This document shows positions 46,716-54,816 of a DNA stretch of 64,000 bases, one piece after another. Both the position numbers and the translations under genes were made by a program. Source of the DNA: RYN-230 sp963813975 (GTDB lineage Bacteria > Actinomycetota > Actinomycetes > Streptosporangiales > Streptosporangiaceae); assembly GCA_963813975.1 (NCBI GenBank), contig CAWFAP010000006.1, forward strand, positions 248,001 to 312,000, in the 5' to 3' direction. The notes under the pieces are model-generated. The model was given only the letters and a program-made list of their open reading frames with translations. It was not told the origin of the DNA and ran no database searches. Each line of letters opens with the position of its first letter. Positions within the stretch are counted from its first letter, which is position 1.

Positions 46716-47594
46716 GTGACAGTCGGAGGAGTGTCTGTTCACGGGCCAGCCCGGATGTGGCTGGCCGCCGGGATAAGCGCCGCCGTTCTGGCGGTGGCTG
46801 TCGCCGCCGGGCTGCACTCGTCAGCGACGTCGCTGGGCCCGCTGATCGCGGTGGAGTCGCTGTCGGCCCGCATCTCTGGTGCCCTGCTATCGCTCGGCAC
46901 GACGGCGCCTCTCGGTTACGGCCTGGTGGCAGGCATGGTCGCGGCGGTCAACCCGTGCGGGTTCGTGCTACTGCCTGGCTACCTGGGGTACTACCTCGGT
47001 GACCGGCACGACGCGGCCAGCGTCCGGCGGGTGACAAGCCGCGCCCTTGTGGTCAGTGCCACGATGACCGCCAGCTTTGCGCTACTGTTTGGGCTCGCCG
47101 GAGTCGTGGCCGCCCTGGCCGCCTCGGCGCTGATCTCATCGTTGCCCTGGGTTGGTGCCGCGGTTGGTGGGGGCCTGATCGCACTCGCTGGGTGGCTGGC
47201 CTCCGGCCGCGATCTCAGCCTCTCCCTCGCACCCCGGGCGGCTCAGCACTTCACGTCCGCGGCCCGCGTACGTGGCTTGCGCGGCTACGCCGCCTACGGC
47301 CTGGCCTATGGGCTGGCATCGCTGGGATGTACCCTGCCGGTCTTCCTCAGCGTGGTTGGCACCTCGTTGCAACTGCACGGGCTGGCCGCCGCCGTAGGGC
47401 AGTTCGTGCTGTTCGGGGTCGGCACGGGCGTCGTCCTCACCGCGATGACCATCGCCACTGCCTGGTTCGGCGACGGCCTCATCAACCGGGTCCGCCCCCT
47501 GGCTCACCACATCGGCTGGATCAGCGCCGTCCTGCTCTGGCTCGCTGGCGCCTACGTCGTCTATTACTGGCTCACAGTCACCAGGCTGCTGTAG
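46716..47594 (+). CDS. CcdA/DsbD-type thiol electron transporter
   Basis: 292 residues with about seven membrane helices. The two conserved redox cysteines of CcdA are present in AAVNPCGFVLLPGYLGYYLG and LGCTLPVFLSVVG. CcdA carries electrons from cytoplasmic thioredoxin across the membrane to thioredoxin-fold proteins outside. The gene begins 13 bases after the thioredoxin-like lipoprotein gene, so the two probably form a redox pair. GTG 46716 is the annotated start; GTG 46731 or ATG 46755 are possible. No cytochrome c maturation genes are near, so the target is not cytochrome biogenesis by context. Confidence 0.85.
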   Translation: MTVGGVSVHGPARMWLAAGISAAVLAVAVAAGLHSSATSLGPLIAVESLSARISGALLSLGTTAPLGYGLVAGMVAAVNPCGFVLLPGYLGYYLGDRHDAASVRRVTSRALVVSATMTASFALLFGLAGVVAALAASALISSLPWVGAAVGGGLIALAGWLASGRDLSLSLAPRAAQHFTSAARVRGLRGYAAYGLAYGLASLGCTLPVFLSVVGTSLQLHGLAAAVGQFVLFGVGTGVVLTAMTIATAWFGDGLINRVRPLAHHIGWISAVLLWLAGAYVVYYWLTVTRLL

Positions 47595-47628
47595 CTGTGC
47601 GAGCGATCGCTGGGGGAGGCGGGACAGT

Positions 47629-48510
47629 ATGGGTCCGGTGGACGGGCTGGTGATACCCCGCCTCCTGGCGCAGGCGGCGCGGCTGGAGGGACGCGGGGAA
47701 TGGCTGACCCGGCTACCTGGGATCATTGCCCAGGCTGCCAGCCAGTGGTCCCTGACGGTGGGTGAGCCCTACCAGCCCGGCGGCCACACCGCCTGGGCCG
47801 CCCCGGCCCGCGGCACCTCCGGCGAGCGGCTGGTGCTCAAGGTCGCCTGGTGGCACACCGAAGCCGCAGATGAAGCCGCCGGGCTGCGCGCCTGGGCCGG
47901 GAACGGCGCGGTGCAGCTGCACGCGGTCGCCGAATTCGGCGATAGCACCGTGTTGCTGCTGGAACGCTGCGAGCCTGGCACCCCCCTGGCCAATCGGGCC
48001 GAAGCCGAGCAAGACCGGGTGGTCGCCGGGCTGCTGCACCGGCTGTGGATCGAGCCTCCCCCCGGACACCGTTTCCGGCCGCTGCGGCAGATGTGCAATG
48101 CGTGGGCAAATGAGTTCGAGCAGGAAGCGGCCGCCGGGAACGTGCCCGGTGACCCGGGTCTGGCGCGCGCCGGTATCGCCCTGTTCCGCGAGTTGCCTGC
48201 CACTGCCGAGCGCAGCGTGTTGTTGTGCACCGACCTGCACGCGGGCAATGTGCTGGCCGCTCAGCGGGAACCGTGGCTGATCATCGATCCCAAGCCGTAT
48301 GCCGGTGATTCCGCCTATGACGTGCTGCAGCACATGCTCAACTGCGACCAGCGCCTAGCGGTAGATCCCCGCGGTTTCGCCCAGCAGATGGCCGCCCTAC
48401 TCGGCCTGGACCCCCAGCGGCTGCTGCTGTGGCTGTTCGCCCGCTGTATCCAGGAGTCCGCTGACTGGCCCGGCCTTGCCGATGTCGCGCGCCGCATCGC
48501 CCCCCGCTAA
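47629..48510 (+). CDS. Aminoglycoside 6-kinase-like (APH(6)/hydroxyurea) phosphotransferase
   Basis: 293 residues of the kinase-like family that includes streptomycin 6-phosphotransferases and actinobacterial hydroxyurea kinases. Seen are the ATP-binding lysine in RLVLKVAWW, LLLERCEPGTPL, the catalytic loop CTDLHAGNVL and the metal motif IIDPKPYAGDSAYDVLQHML. ATG 47629 follows GGGGAGG. It follows the CcdA gene by 34 bases but has its own ribosome site. It may phosphorylate an aminocyclitol-type antibiotic; many such chromosomal homologues have other small-molecule substrates, so resistance is not assured. Confidence 0.85.
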   Translation: MGPVDGLVIPRLLAQAARLEGRGEWLTRLPGIIAQAASQWSLTVGEPYQPGGHTAWAAPARGTSGERLVLKVAWWHTEAADEAAGLRAWAGNGAVQLHAVAEFGDSTVLLLERCEPGTPLANRAEAEQDRVVAGLLHRLWIEPPPGHRFRPLRQMCNAWANEFEQEAAAGNVPGDPGLARAGIALFRELPATAERSVLLCTDLHAGNVLAAQREPWLIIDPKPYAGDSAYDVLQHMLNCDQRLAVDPRGFAQQMAALLGLDPQRLLLWLFARCIQESADWPGLADVARRIAPR

Positions 48511-48640
48511 GCCTCCCAGCAGCGCCCGCGTTCCCCGGATCCTCGCTGCCCGTAGCGTGAACAGTATGACCGGGCGGCCAAGATTCGCCCAAGCCCGAAT
48601 CAATTGCGCCCGCTGGCCCGGTGGGGATCTACTGGATGCC

Positions 48641-48925
48641 ATGCCAGGCGCAAGTGAACAGACACGACGAGTGAAGATCGTCAACGCCAACTGGGTGGCC
48701 GGCCCGGTCGGTGACCATGGCCGGTTCGAGATTCAGATCGTGACCGAAGACGACCAGCGCCATGTGGCCGCCCCGAGTGCCGCGGCCATGACCGCCCTGA
48801 TCGCTTTGACCCAGGCCGACACCGTGCTGGCCTGGGATCCTGCCGACCGCACGCTGATCGCGGCCAATCTCGTCGGCCGAATGACATGGACCGAGCGCAC
48901 CCAGTCCAGCCCGCCAGCCGGCTGA
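48641..48925 (+). CDS. Small hypothetical protein
   Basis: 94 residues from ATG 48641 (or 84 from GTG 48671, VKIVNANW). The sequence VGDHGRFEIQIVTEDDQRHVAAPSAAAMTALIALTQADTVLAWDPADRTLIAANLVG suggests a small alpha-beta fold. No family is recognised. The frame is open further upstream, but that part looks like antisense-style low-complexity sequence. It ends about 25 bases from a truncated ABC ATPase on the other strand. Confidence 0.5.
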   Translation: MPGASEQTRRVKIVNANWVAGPVGDHGRFEIQIVTEDDQRHVAAPSAAAMTALIALTQADTVLAWDPADRTLIAANLVGRMTWTERTQSSPPAG

Positions 48926-48949
48926 ACGCCTGCTCAGGCCGGCGCCGCG

Positions 48950-49174
48950 GCAGCACAGCACGCCCGCGCCGAGGGCGACCGGCTCGCCCAGGATGATCGC
49001 GCTGCCGGTGTCCGGGGACGACCGGCCGACCAGCGTCCGCATCGTGGAGGACTTGCCCGCCCCCATTCGGGCCGAGCGGTGCACGCAGATCTGGCTGGCT
49101 TCCACGGCGAAGCCGAGCTCACGGGCGGCCTGCCTACGTCCGTACCGTTTGGACAGTTCACAGGCGCAGATCAT
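48950..49174 (-). pseudogene. Truncated ABC transporter ATPase fragment
   Basis: From ATG 49174 the product reads MICACELSKRYGRRQAARELGF, then a degraded Walker A region (MGAGKSSTMRTLVG) and GSAIILGEPVALGAG, the first 70 residues of a drug-export ABC ATPase. Homology stops near 48955; no signature motif or Walker B follows. The normal GPNGAGKST loop is altered. Its start overlaps the stop of the upstream membrane-protein gene, so it once continued that operon. Confidence 0.7.
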
Positions 49175-50264
49175 CGATGCCTCTGGCTTGGGTGCGGGGG
49201 GCGTTTCCATAGGCATGCCATTCATCGGTGCATACCGGATCGCTGGAAGTGGGGTAGGGGCAGCGGTCACGCCGAGGCGGCACCGCCGCGATCCTGCGGG
49301 GCCGCACCGGGGGGCGGGCGAGCGGGAGAGCGGCCGCGACCAACGACGTGGCCAGACCGGGCCCGAGCGTGAGGGCCGCCAGGGCCGGGGGCGTCAGCGG
49401 TCCCGTACCGAGCACCGACCACAGTGCGTCGTGGAACGCAATCGCGACCAGGATCGTGATGCATCCGGCGACGACCGATGTCTCGGCAATGCGGCGGGAC
49501 CGGGTGCGGGGCGGACGGGCGATGAATCCGGCGACCACATTGCTGATCACGCAGAAGGCGAGGTTGGAGGCCGTCTCGGCAATCAGCATCCAGGCGATGA
49601 ACAGCGGATCCGTCAAGCTTTCGCCGATGGCCTGTGCACCAGTGAATGCCGCCGCGGCCAGCACGCTCAGCCCGAGGAACACTGTCACCGCATGGCGGCG
49701 CGCCCAGGCCGCGGCCTGCGGACTGGCCCAGCGCCGCAGCACTGGAATCCGCTGGCCGATAAAGACGGCGTCGCCCAGCCAGTCGTGCCGCCATCGGCCG
49801 GACGAGCCGCGATGCCGACGGCATCGCACGAGCAGCACCGTTACCGTCACCGTGAGCCCGGAGGTCACGACCAGCCCGCCGACCTGCACCGAGGTCCAAG
49901 TCCCTCCCGGCGAGGCGGGGGTACCGCCGACGATTGCGACCCACTCGAACGCCAGCGTGAGCCCGATCATCGCGGTCATCGCCCCCGCCGCGCGCACCGT
50001 CTGCTGCGCCCGGTCCGGACCACCCGGCGCCCGCCATGCGAGCAGCCGCAGGGTGATGGCTAGCGCGAGCATCGGCACCGCGAACCCGGCCAGCAACACC
50101 ACCGTGTGATACGGATCCTCCCTCCACGGGCTGACCGCCCAGATCGATTTGTCCTGGGTCTCCGCCACCGCCAGCACCTCGAACACGCCGGCCGCGCCGA
50201 GGCTCGCCCGGACCGCGGCCAAGGAAGCTCGTTCGCTCTCGCCTGCACACTGCACGATCGTCAT
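49158..50264 (-). CDS. Multi-pass membrane protein of a PadR cassette
   Basis: 368 residues. About eight membrane helices are visible (for example YHTVVLLAGFAVPMLALAITLRL, AAGAMTAMIGLTLAFEWVAIV, VQVGGLVVTSGLTVTVTVLLV, HAVTVFLGLSVLAAAAFTGA, TSVVAGCITILVAIAF). Three distal cysteines are present. No family is named with confidence. It is divergent from padR across a 72-bp region of inverted repeats that even touch its ATG, so control by PadR is likely. The original downstream ABC ATPase is truncated. Confidence 0.65.
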   Translation of the reverse strand: MTIVQCAGESERASLAAVRASLGAAGVFEVLAVAETQDKSIWAVSPWREDPYHTVVLLAGFAVPMLALAITLRLLAWRAPGGPDRAQQTVRAAGAMTAMIGLTLAFEWVAIVGGTPASPGGTWTSVQVGGLVVTSGLTVTVTVLLVRCRRHRGSSGRWRHDWLGDAVFIGQRIPVLRRWASPQAAAWARRHAVTVFLGLSVLAAAAFTGAQAIGESLTDPLFIAWMLIAETASNLAFCVISNVVAGFIARPPRTRSRRIAETSVVAGCITILVAIAFHDALWSVLGTGPLTPPALAALTLGPGLATSLVAAALPLARPPVRPRRIAAVPPRRDRCPYPTSSDPVCTDEWHAYGNAPRTQARGIDDLRL

Positions 50265-50313
50265 AGTACGCCTATCGTACTACGTGGTAAGTAGCATCGC
50301 TCTTCGTACTATG
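50264..50313. promoter_or_regulatory. Divergent PadR operator region
   Basis: TAGTACG (50264-50270) and CGTACTA (50276-50282) form a perfect 7-5-7 inverted repeat; a third half-site CGTACTATG is at 50305-50313. The -10-like TACTAT (50307-50312) for padR lies in the third half-site, and the first overlaps the start codon of the leftward gene. Good candidate for PadR autorepression and control of both genes. Confidence 0.6.
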
Positions 50314-50336
50314 CTAAGCGGGAGGCAAGGAGACGT

Positions 50337-50648
50337 ATGCACAGCAAGGACGCCCAGATGCTCGTGCTCACCGTCCTCGCGGACGGCCCACTGCACGGAT
50401 ACGCCATCAACACCGCGATCGAAGAGCTCACCGGCCGCAAACTCGGCCCCGGTAGCCTGTATGGAGCACTGTCCCGGCTGGAGACGCGCGAGCTGATCCG
50501 GCCCGCGGACGAGGCGGCCGAAAACCAGGAACGCCACCGCACCATGCAGATCACCGACGCGGGGCGCGACCAGTTGCTCGCCGAACTCCAGCAGATGGCC
50601 CGCGTCTCCGCCGCTGGCCTTCGCGCACTCGGGATCACTCCGGCATGA
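50337..50648 (+). CDS. PadR-family repressor
   Basis: 103-residue short PadR protein (subfamily with little C-terminal domain): MLVLTVLADGPLHGYAINTAIEELTG is the winged-helix start, GPGSLYGALSRLETREL the recognition helix region, and RTMQITDAGRDQLLAELQQMA the wing and dimer helix. ATG 50337 follows AAGGAG. The stop overlaps the next gene by ATGA, typical of PadR-membrane protein pairs. Probable target: the repeats in the divergent promoter. Confidence 0.9.
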   Translation: MHSKDAQMLVLTVLADGPLHGYAINTAIEELTGRKLGPGSLYGALSRLETRELIRPADEAAENQERHRTMQITDAGRDQLLAELQQMARVSAAGLRALGITPA

Positions 50649-51406
50649 GCGCGGCCACGCTCTTGACCGGGCTCTACCCGCCGGCCGTTCGCGAGCGATG
50701 GGGCGCGGACATCAGTCGCGAGGTGTCCGCATCGGGAATCCGATCCTGGCCCGACACCCTCGCGGGGGCTGCGCGGCTCTGGCTCCACCCCAGCGACTGG
50801 CCCGAGACGTTCGCCGGCCAGACCCGCCGCGTCCTGACCGTCGCCCTGTTCGTGATCATCGCCGCCACGGGGCTGTTGCTGCGCACAGTCGCACCGTCCG
50901 CCGCCCTGACGGCCGACATCCGCCACCCCGTCACGAGCCTGTGGCTTGCACCGCTCCTGCTCGGCGTCATTCTCGCCGCGCCGCTCCCCCCGCTGCGCGG
51001 CGAAGCGCTCCGCCGCCTGGCCACCGTGGCGGCCCGCACTCTGGCCGCCCCGGCCGCCGCGGTCCTGGCCATGGTCCTGATGGCATGGGGCGGCATCAAG
51101 CACCCCACGGGCTTCGCCGACGCCGCCCTGTTCGTCTACTACTGGCTCACCCTCGGGTTCGTCGCTCTCCGCCTGTGCACCCTCGTCGCCCGCAGTGCCC
51201 ATGCCACCGCCCTGCCGACGACGCGCCGGCTGTCCGTAGCCCTTCTGCTCATGGGGACAGGGCTGGCCGTCGCCGCGAGCCAGGGCCTCGTGGTCGTCGT
51301 CCGGACCGGCCCCCACCCGGACCCCCTCGCCGAGACCCTGACGCTGGGCCTCCTGGCCGCCACGGCCATCAGCGCCGGCCAGGATCTGCGGCGGAAGCGG
51401 GCCTAG
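50645..51406 (+). CDS. PadR-linked membrane protein, unknown function
   Basis: 253 residues. The N-terminal 60 residues (LLTGLYPPAVRERWGADISREV) resemble the cytoplasmic lead segment found in membrane proteins that pair with short PadR genes. Five or six helices follow (near 62-82, 95-115, 128-150, 160-180, 190-210 and 225-245). It overlaps padR by ATGA. No enzymatic motif is visible. A role in envelope or drug stress is possible but unproven. Confidence 0.75.
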   Translation: MSAATLLTGLYPPAVRERWGADISREVSASGIRSWPDTLAGAARLWLHPSDWPETFAGQTRRVLTVALFVIIAATGLLLRTVAPSAALTADIRHPVTSLWLAPLLLGVILAAPLPPLRGEALRRLATVAARTLAAPAAAVLAMVLMAWGGIKHPTGFADAALFVYYWLTLGFVALRLCTLVARSAHATALPTTRRLSVALLLMGTGLAVAASQGLVVVVRTGPHPDPLAETLTLGLLAATAISAGQDLRRKRA

Positions 51407-51431
51407 ACCCCGTGGGCGCGCCGGCCCGTGC

Positions 51432-51917
51432 TTATGGCCCGGGCTGGGCGATGTCGGCCACGGTGGCGTGCACCGCCTGGGCCAGGTCCCCGGGCGCGAT
51501 CTCGATTTCGAGCCCGCGGCGGCCCCCGCTGCAGAAGATGGTGCCGAACGCCAGCGCCGAGGCGTCGATCACCACAGGCAGCCGCTTGCGCTGCCCCAGC
51601 GGGGAGATCCCGCCGACTACGTAGCCTGTGGCCCGCTCCGCATCGGCGGGGTCAGCCATGGCCGCCTTCCGGCCGCCGGCCGCCGCGGCCAGCGCCTTGA
51701 GATCGAGCCGGCTGCCCACCGGGACCACACCGACCGTCAGGGTGCCGTCCACCTGGGCGACGAGGGTCTTGAACACCCGCTCCGGCTCGACGCCGAGGGC
51801 GTCGCTGGCCTCCTGGCCGTAGCTGCCCCGGCGCGGGTCATGCTCGTAGGCGTGCACAGTGTGCGGGATGCGCTGCCTAGCCAGCAGCGCGGTCGCCGGG
51901 GTGCCACGTCCTGCCAC
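51432..51917 (-). CDS. ybaK: YbaK-type aminoacyl-tRNA deacylase
   Basis: 161 residues, the complete YbaK/EbsC fold: RQRIPHTVHAYEHDP, GVEPERVFKTLVAQVDG (conserved Lys), GVVPVGSRLDLKALAAAAG and GYVVGGISPLGQRKRLPVVID. YbaK clears mischarged Cys-tRNA(Pro), and the GxxSPxG loop that recognises tRNA is intact. GTG 51917 is the start. Note that prolyl-tRNA synthetase is encoded 5 kb away. It ends 25 bases from the convergent PadR-linked gene. Confidence 0.92.
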   Translation of the reverse strand: MAGRGTPATALLARQRIPHTVHAYEHDPRRGSYGQEASDALGVEPERVFKTLVAQVDGTLTVGVVPVGSRLDLKALAAAAGGRKAAMADPADAERATGYVVGGISPLGQRKRLPVVIDASALAFGTIFCSGGRRGLEIEIAPGDLAQAVHATVADIAQPGP

Positions 51918-51947
51918 GGTCAGCCACTCTAGACGCCGCCCCGGCGG

Positions 51948-52460
51948 TCACCCAGGCTCATACCCCGCGGGCACCCCGGTCGCCGAGGCTTCCGGGCCGA
52001 ACGAGTTCACGTAGCCGGGGTGGACCTCGGTCCACAGCGTCTGCGGCGGTTCCGGCGTGCCATCGAGGTGGCTGGCCAGGAACTCCAGGCAGACATGCCA
52101 GCCCGCCGCGTCCCGGGCCGCCTTGCCGAGTTCGTCGAACGTGTCCAGCAGGGTGAGGGTGCTGCCCTCGCCACGGGCCGCGATCTCCAGCCGGATCACG
52201 TCCGGGCCCCAGGCGAACTCCAGCAGCGACGGCGGCTGGCAGGCGAGCACCTCGCCGCCGAAGTCCGGGCCGCGGCCCTGCGGGTCGGAGAAGGTGAGTG
52301 GGGTGCCCACCACCCAGTCGCCGGTGATCCGCTGCGGGAACCAGGCCTTCATGTGCCCGGGCTCGGTGACCGCCTCCCAGACCCGCGGCACGGGGTGGTC
52401 CAGCTCCCGGGTGAAGCGCAGCCGCCAGCGCGAGCCAGCCTGCTCCAGGGTGCCCTTCAT
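51948..52460 (-). CDS. SRPBCC (AHSA1-like) protein
   Basis: 170 residues. RFTRELDHPVPRVWEAVTEPGHMKAWFP and LEFAWGPDVIRLEIAARGEGSTLTLLDTF are the characteristic start and mid strands of the AHSA1/START-like fold, which has a deep hydrophobic pocket. The start overlaps the ArsR gene stop by ATGA, a very common ArsR-SRPBCC pair whose ligand is generally unknown. Confidence 0.88.
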   Translation of the reverse strand: MKGTLEQAGSRWRLRFTRELDHPVPRVWEAVTEPGHMKAWFPQRITGDWVVGTPLTFSDPQGRGPDFGGEVLACQPPSLLEFAWGPDVIRLEIAARGEGSTLTLLDTFDELGKAARDAAGWHVCLEFLASHLDGTPEPPQTLWTEVHPGYVNSFGPEASATGVPAGYEPG

Positions 52461-52798
52461 AGTGTGTCCTCCTGATTAGTCTCGGATTCGTTGCGGGCCA
52501 TCTCGCCGAGGTGGGTCTCCAGGCGATCCAGGCTGGCGTCCCAGGCCCAGCGGTACGGGGCGAGCCAGGCGTCGAGTTCGCGGAGCGGATCCGGCCGGAG
52601 CCGGTACAGCCGCCGCTGCTCGTCCACCCGGGCTTCGACCAGCCCGGCCTCGCGCAACACCCGCAGGTGTTTGGACACCGCGGGCTGGCTCATCGACAGC
52701 GCGCCGACGAGTTCCCCCACTGACCGCTCGCCGTCCCGGACGAGGTCAAGGATCCGCCGCCGCCGGGGCTCGGCCAGCACCTCGAAGACCGTGCTCAT
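52457..52798 (-). CDS. ArsR-family regulator paired with SRPBCC gene
   Basis: 113-residue winged-helix repressor: STVFEVLAEPRRRRILDLVRDGERSVGELVGALSMSQPAVSKHLRVLREAGLVEARVDEQRRLYRLRPDPL spans the HTH and wing. No cysteine metal site is visible, so it is a non-metal ArsR. ATG 52798 has no ribosome site, and the promoter predicts transcription beginning about at the ATG, suggesting a leaderless mRNA. It is co-translated with the SRPBCC gene. Confidence 0.9.
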   Translation of the reverse strand: MSTVFEVLAEPRRRRILDLVRDGERSVGELVGALSMSQPAVSKHLRVLREAGLVEARVDEQRRLYRLRPDPLRELDAWLAPYRWAWDASLDRLETHLGEMARNESETNQEDTL

Positions 52799-52804
52799 GC
52801 CAAC

Positions 52805-52864
52805 AGGATGCCTCACCAGGCATATAACTGTCAAGGCATATAGAGGGTCCCGCCAAGGCATGTA
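52805..52864 (-). promoter_or_regulatory. arsR promoter with AGGCATRTA repeats
   Basis: On the minus strand a perfect -35 TTGACA (52834-52829) is followed after 18 bp by CATCCT (52810-52805), about 7 bases before the arsR ATG. Three direct copies of AGGCATRTA (52818-52826, 52834-52842, 52856-52864) cover the -35 region and upstream. Confidence 0.45.
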
Positions 52865-52952
52865 TGGGGCTGGTCTGGGCAGGCGGCATGGCGGGTGGGG
52901 ATCTTCCCGGCCGGGAAGCCGGGCCCGACGCGACCGCCGTGCGCGCGTTCGG

Positions 52953-53450
52953 TCAGTCCCGGTCGCGCACTTCGTCGTCGTGCTGGATCCGGTCCAGCGC
53001 GACGGCGATGGCCAGGAACAGGACGTCGTCCTGGCCCGGGGCCACATCCACGCCGTAGGTGTCCCGGATCCGGAACCAGGCCCGCGAGATCCGGGCCAGG
53101 ACCTGGCCACCCGCGGTGATCTCGAACTCCTTGTCCAGGATGTTGCCGGCCACCTCGAGCTGGCCGCCGTCGGCCAGGTCCACGGCCGAGCGGTGGTGCA
53201 GCGGCGAGATCAGCGCCTTGCGCACGGTGGCCACCAGCACGCCGTCCTGCTCGATCTCCATGGTCTCGTGCACGGCGATGAGCTTCTTGCGCACCGTCAC
53301 GAGCACGCGCCCGTCGGCGTCCCTGATCTCCAGCGTCTGCCGCAGCCGCAGCACCTTGCCGTCCACCAGGAAGGCCTTGTCACCGTGTTCATCGGTGATC
53401 CAGAAGTCGTCACCGATCGAGAAGAGCTTCTCCTGTACTGCGTAACGCAT
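52953..53450 (-). CDS. LURP-one-related protein
   Basis: 165 residues with the LURP-one/Tubby-like beta barrel: MRYAVQEKLFSIGDDFWITDEHGDKAFLVDGKVLRLRQTLEIRD, then VTVRKKLIAVHETMEIEQDG and AWFRIRDTYGVDVAPGQDDVLFLAIAVALDRI. This fold in plants and bacteria resembles phospholipid scramblase barrels; bacterial functions are unknown. Full length, ATG 53450. Stand-alone gene. Confidence 0.87.
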   Translation of the reverse strand: MRYAVQEKLFSIGDDFWITDEHGDKAFLVDGKVLRLRQTLEIRDADGRVLVTVRKKLIAVHETMEIEQDGVLVATVRKALISPLHHRSAVDLADGGQLEVAGNILDKEFEITAGGQVLARISRAWFRIRDTYGVDVAPGQDDVLFLAIAVALDRIQHDDEVRDRD

Positions 53451-53515
53451 GCTGTCTCCCGGGTCCGGGTGCCCACCGTCTCCCAGCTACCAAACGCGGG
53501 ACGGGCGAAACCCCG

Positions 53516-54220
53516 TCAGCCCGTGGTGTACCGGCGCAGCCCCACCGCGTACTCACAGCCGGCCGCCATGCCGGTGTACCCGGCCATGTTCCGGAGGAAC
53601 TCGTCCGGGTCGAAATCGCGGCCCAGGCCGTCGATATAGGCCTTGTGCTCGCGCAGCGAGTCGACTCCCGCGCCGATCGTGCCGGTGACGTCCACGTAGT
53701 GGGTGGGATCCGCGACGCCAGCCACGTAGACCTCGGTGGCGCCGCCCCAGGCGTCCCCGGCGTCGGTGAACACCCAGGGGTTGGCGGCGTCCCGGACGGC
53801 GTCCAGCACGGCCAGCCCCACCGCGCGGTGGTCCGCGTGGTTGACCATGCCGCTCTCGCCCCAGGTCAGGTCGAAGTTCATGGTGATGACGATGTCGGGA
53901 CGCTCATCGCGCAGCACGGCGGCCAGGTCGCGGCGCAGCGGCAGGCCGTACTCCACCAGCCCGTCCCGGTGATCCAGGAAGCGCACCTCCTGCACGCCCA
54001 CCACGGCGGCGCTGCGCCGTTCCTCGTCCTCGCGCAGGAGCCCGACCGCGTCCGGGGCCATTCCCTGGATGCCGGCCTCGCCCCGGGTGGCGAGCAGGTA
54101 CGCGACGTGCTTGCCCTGGCTGGTCCACCGGGCCACCGCGGCGGCCGCCCCGTACTCCAGGTCGTCCGGGTGGGCGACCACCGCGACGGCCCGGTCCCAG
54201 TCCTCCGGCATGGGCTCCAT
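53516..54220 (-). CDS. PIG-L-family zinc deacetylase
   Basis: 234 residues. The zinc motif VVAHPDDLEYGAA and the distal histidines in NHADHRAVGLAVLDAV are intact, along with ATRGEAGI. The family removes N-acetyl groups from sugars; MshB and Mca of mycothiol metabolism are members, but this one lacks their full signatures and cannot be assigned. The N terminus is short and non-secretory, so it is cytoplasmic. ATG 54220; 38 bases separate it from the NUDIX gene upstream on the same strand, so they may be co-transcribed. Confidence 0.87.
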   Translation of the reverse strand: MEPMPEDWDRAVAVVAHPDDLEYGAAAAVARWTSQGKHVAYLLATRGEAGIQGMAPDAVGLLREDEERRSAAVVGVQEVRFLDHRDGLVEYGLPLRRDLAAVLRDERPDIVITMNFDLTWGESGMVNHADHRAVGLAVLDAVRDAANPWVFTDAGDAWGGATEVYVAGVADPTHYVDVTGTIGAGVDSLREHKAYIDGLGRDFDPDEFLRNMAGYTGMAAGCEYAVGLRRYTTG

Positions 54221-54258
54221 CGGCCTGCCCCTCCCGTGATGTGCGCCCCGCTGACAGC

Positions 54259-54756
54259 TCAGCCGGCGGCCTGCTCCTCAGCCAAGACCTTCCGGATCAC
54301 GTCCGCAAGCTCCGCGGGCCAGATGACTTCGGACGTCGAATCCAACTCGGCCAGGGTCCACCAGCGCCAGGCGGCGATCCCGTCGGCGGCGTGCATCTGG
54401 GCCACATCCCCCAGCGGGCGGCCCGGATGGTCGGTCCGGGCCAGGTAGTGCCGCTCGTGCTGGTGCACCAGGCGGCCGCCATACTCCATGGTCAGGCTGC
54501 GCTGTAGTACCTCACGGCCCAGCGTGATGTCGGTCCAGCCGGTCTCCTCGGCCAGTTCGCGCGCGGCGGCGGCGGGATAGCCCTCGCCCGGGTTCAGCCC
54601 GCCGCCGGGCGTGGTCCAGTGGCGGCCGTTGGGCAGCGAGTCGTCGTACCGCATCAGCAGCACCCGGTCGCCGGGGTCGAGCAGGATCACCCGGCCCGCG
54701 TGCCGCTCGGGCAGCCGCGCGTCCTGCGCCGTATCGGGTTCAGCCACGCCGAGCAT
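54259..54756 (-). CDS. NUDIX hydrolase
   Basis: 165 residues. The Nudix box is complete: GGGLNPGEGYPAAAARELAEETGW, with RVLLMRYDD before it and RWWTLAELDST after. A single-domain enzyme that hydrolyses nucleoside-diphosphate-X compounds; the substrate cannot be told. ATG 54756 was chosen; GTG 54747 is possible. The open frame continues back to 55248, but that part is antisense to the DUF1697 gene. Confidence 0.87.
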   Translation of the reverse strand: MLGVAEPDTAQDARLPERHAGRVILLDPGDRVLLMRYDDSLPNGRHWTTPGGGLNPGEGYPAAAARELAEETGWTDITLGREVLQRSLTMEYGGRLVHQHERHYLARTDHPGRPLGDVAQMHAADGIAAWRWWTLAELDSTSEVIWPAELADVIRKVLAEEQAAG

Positions 54757-54816
54757 TCTAGGTCCGCTCCGGTGCTGCGCTGTTTGGGCAGGTGCCCGGC
54801 TGGTTAAGGTGGCCGG

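Noticed and set aside
47629..48510. Calling the kinase a proven streptomycin resistance gene
   Set aside because: The motifs define the family only; many actinobacterial members have other or unknown substrates.
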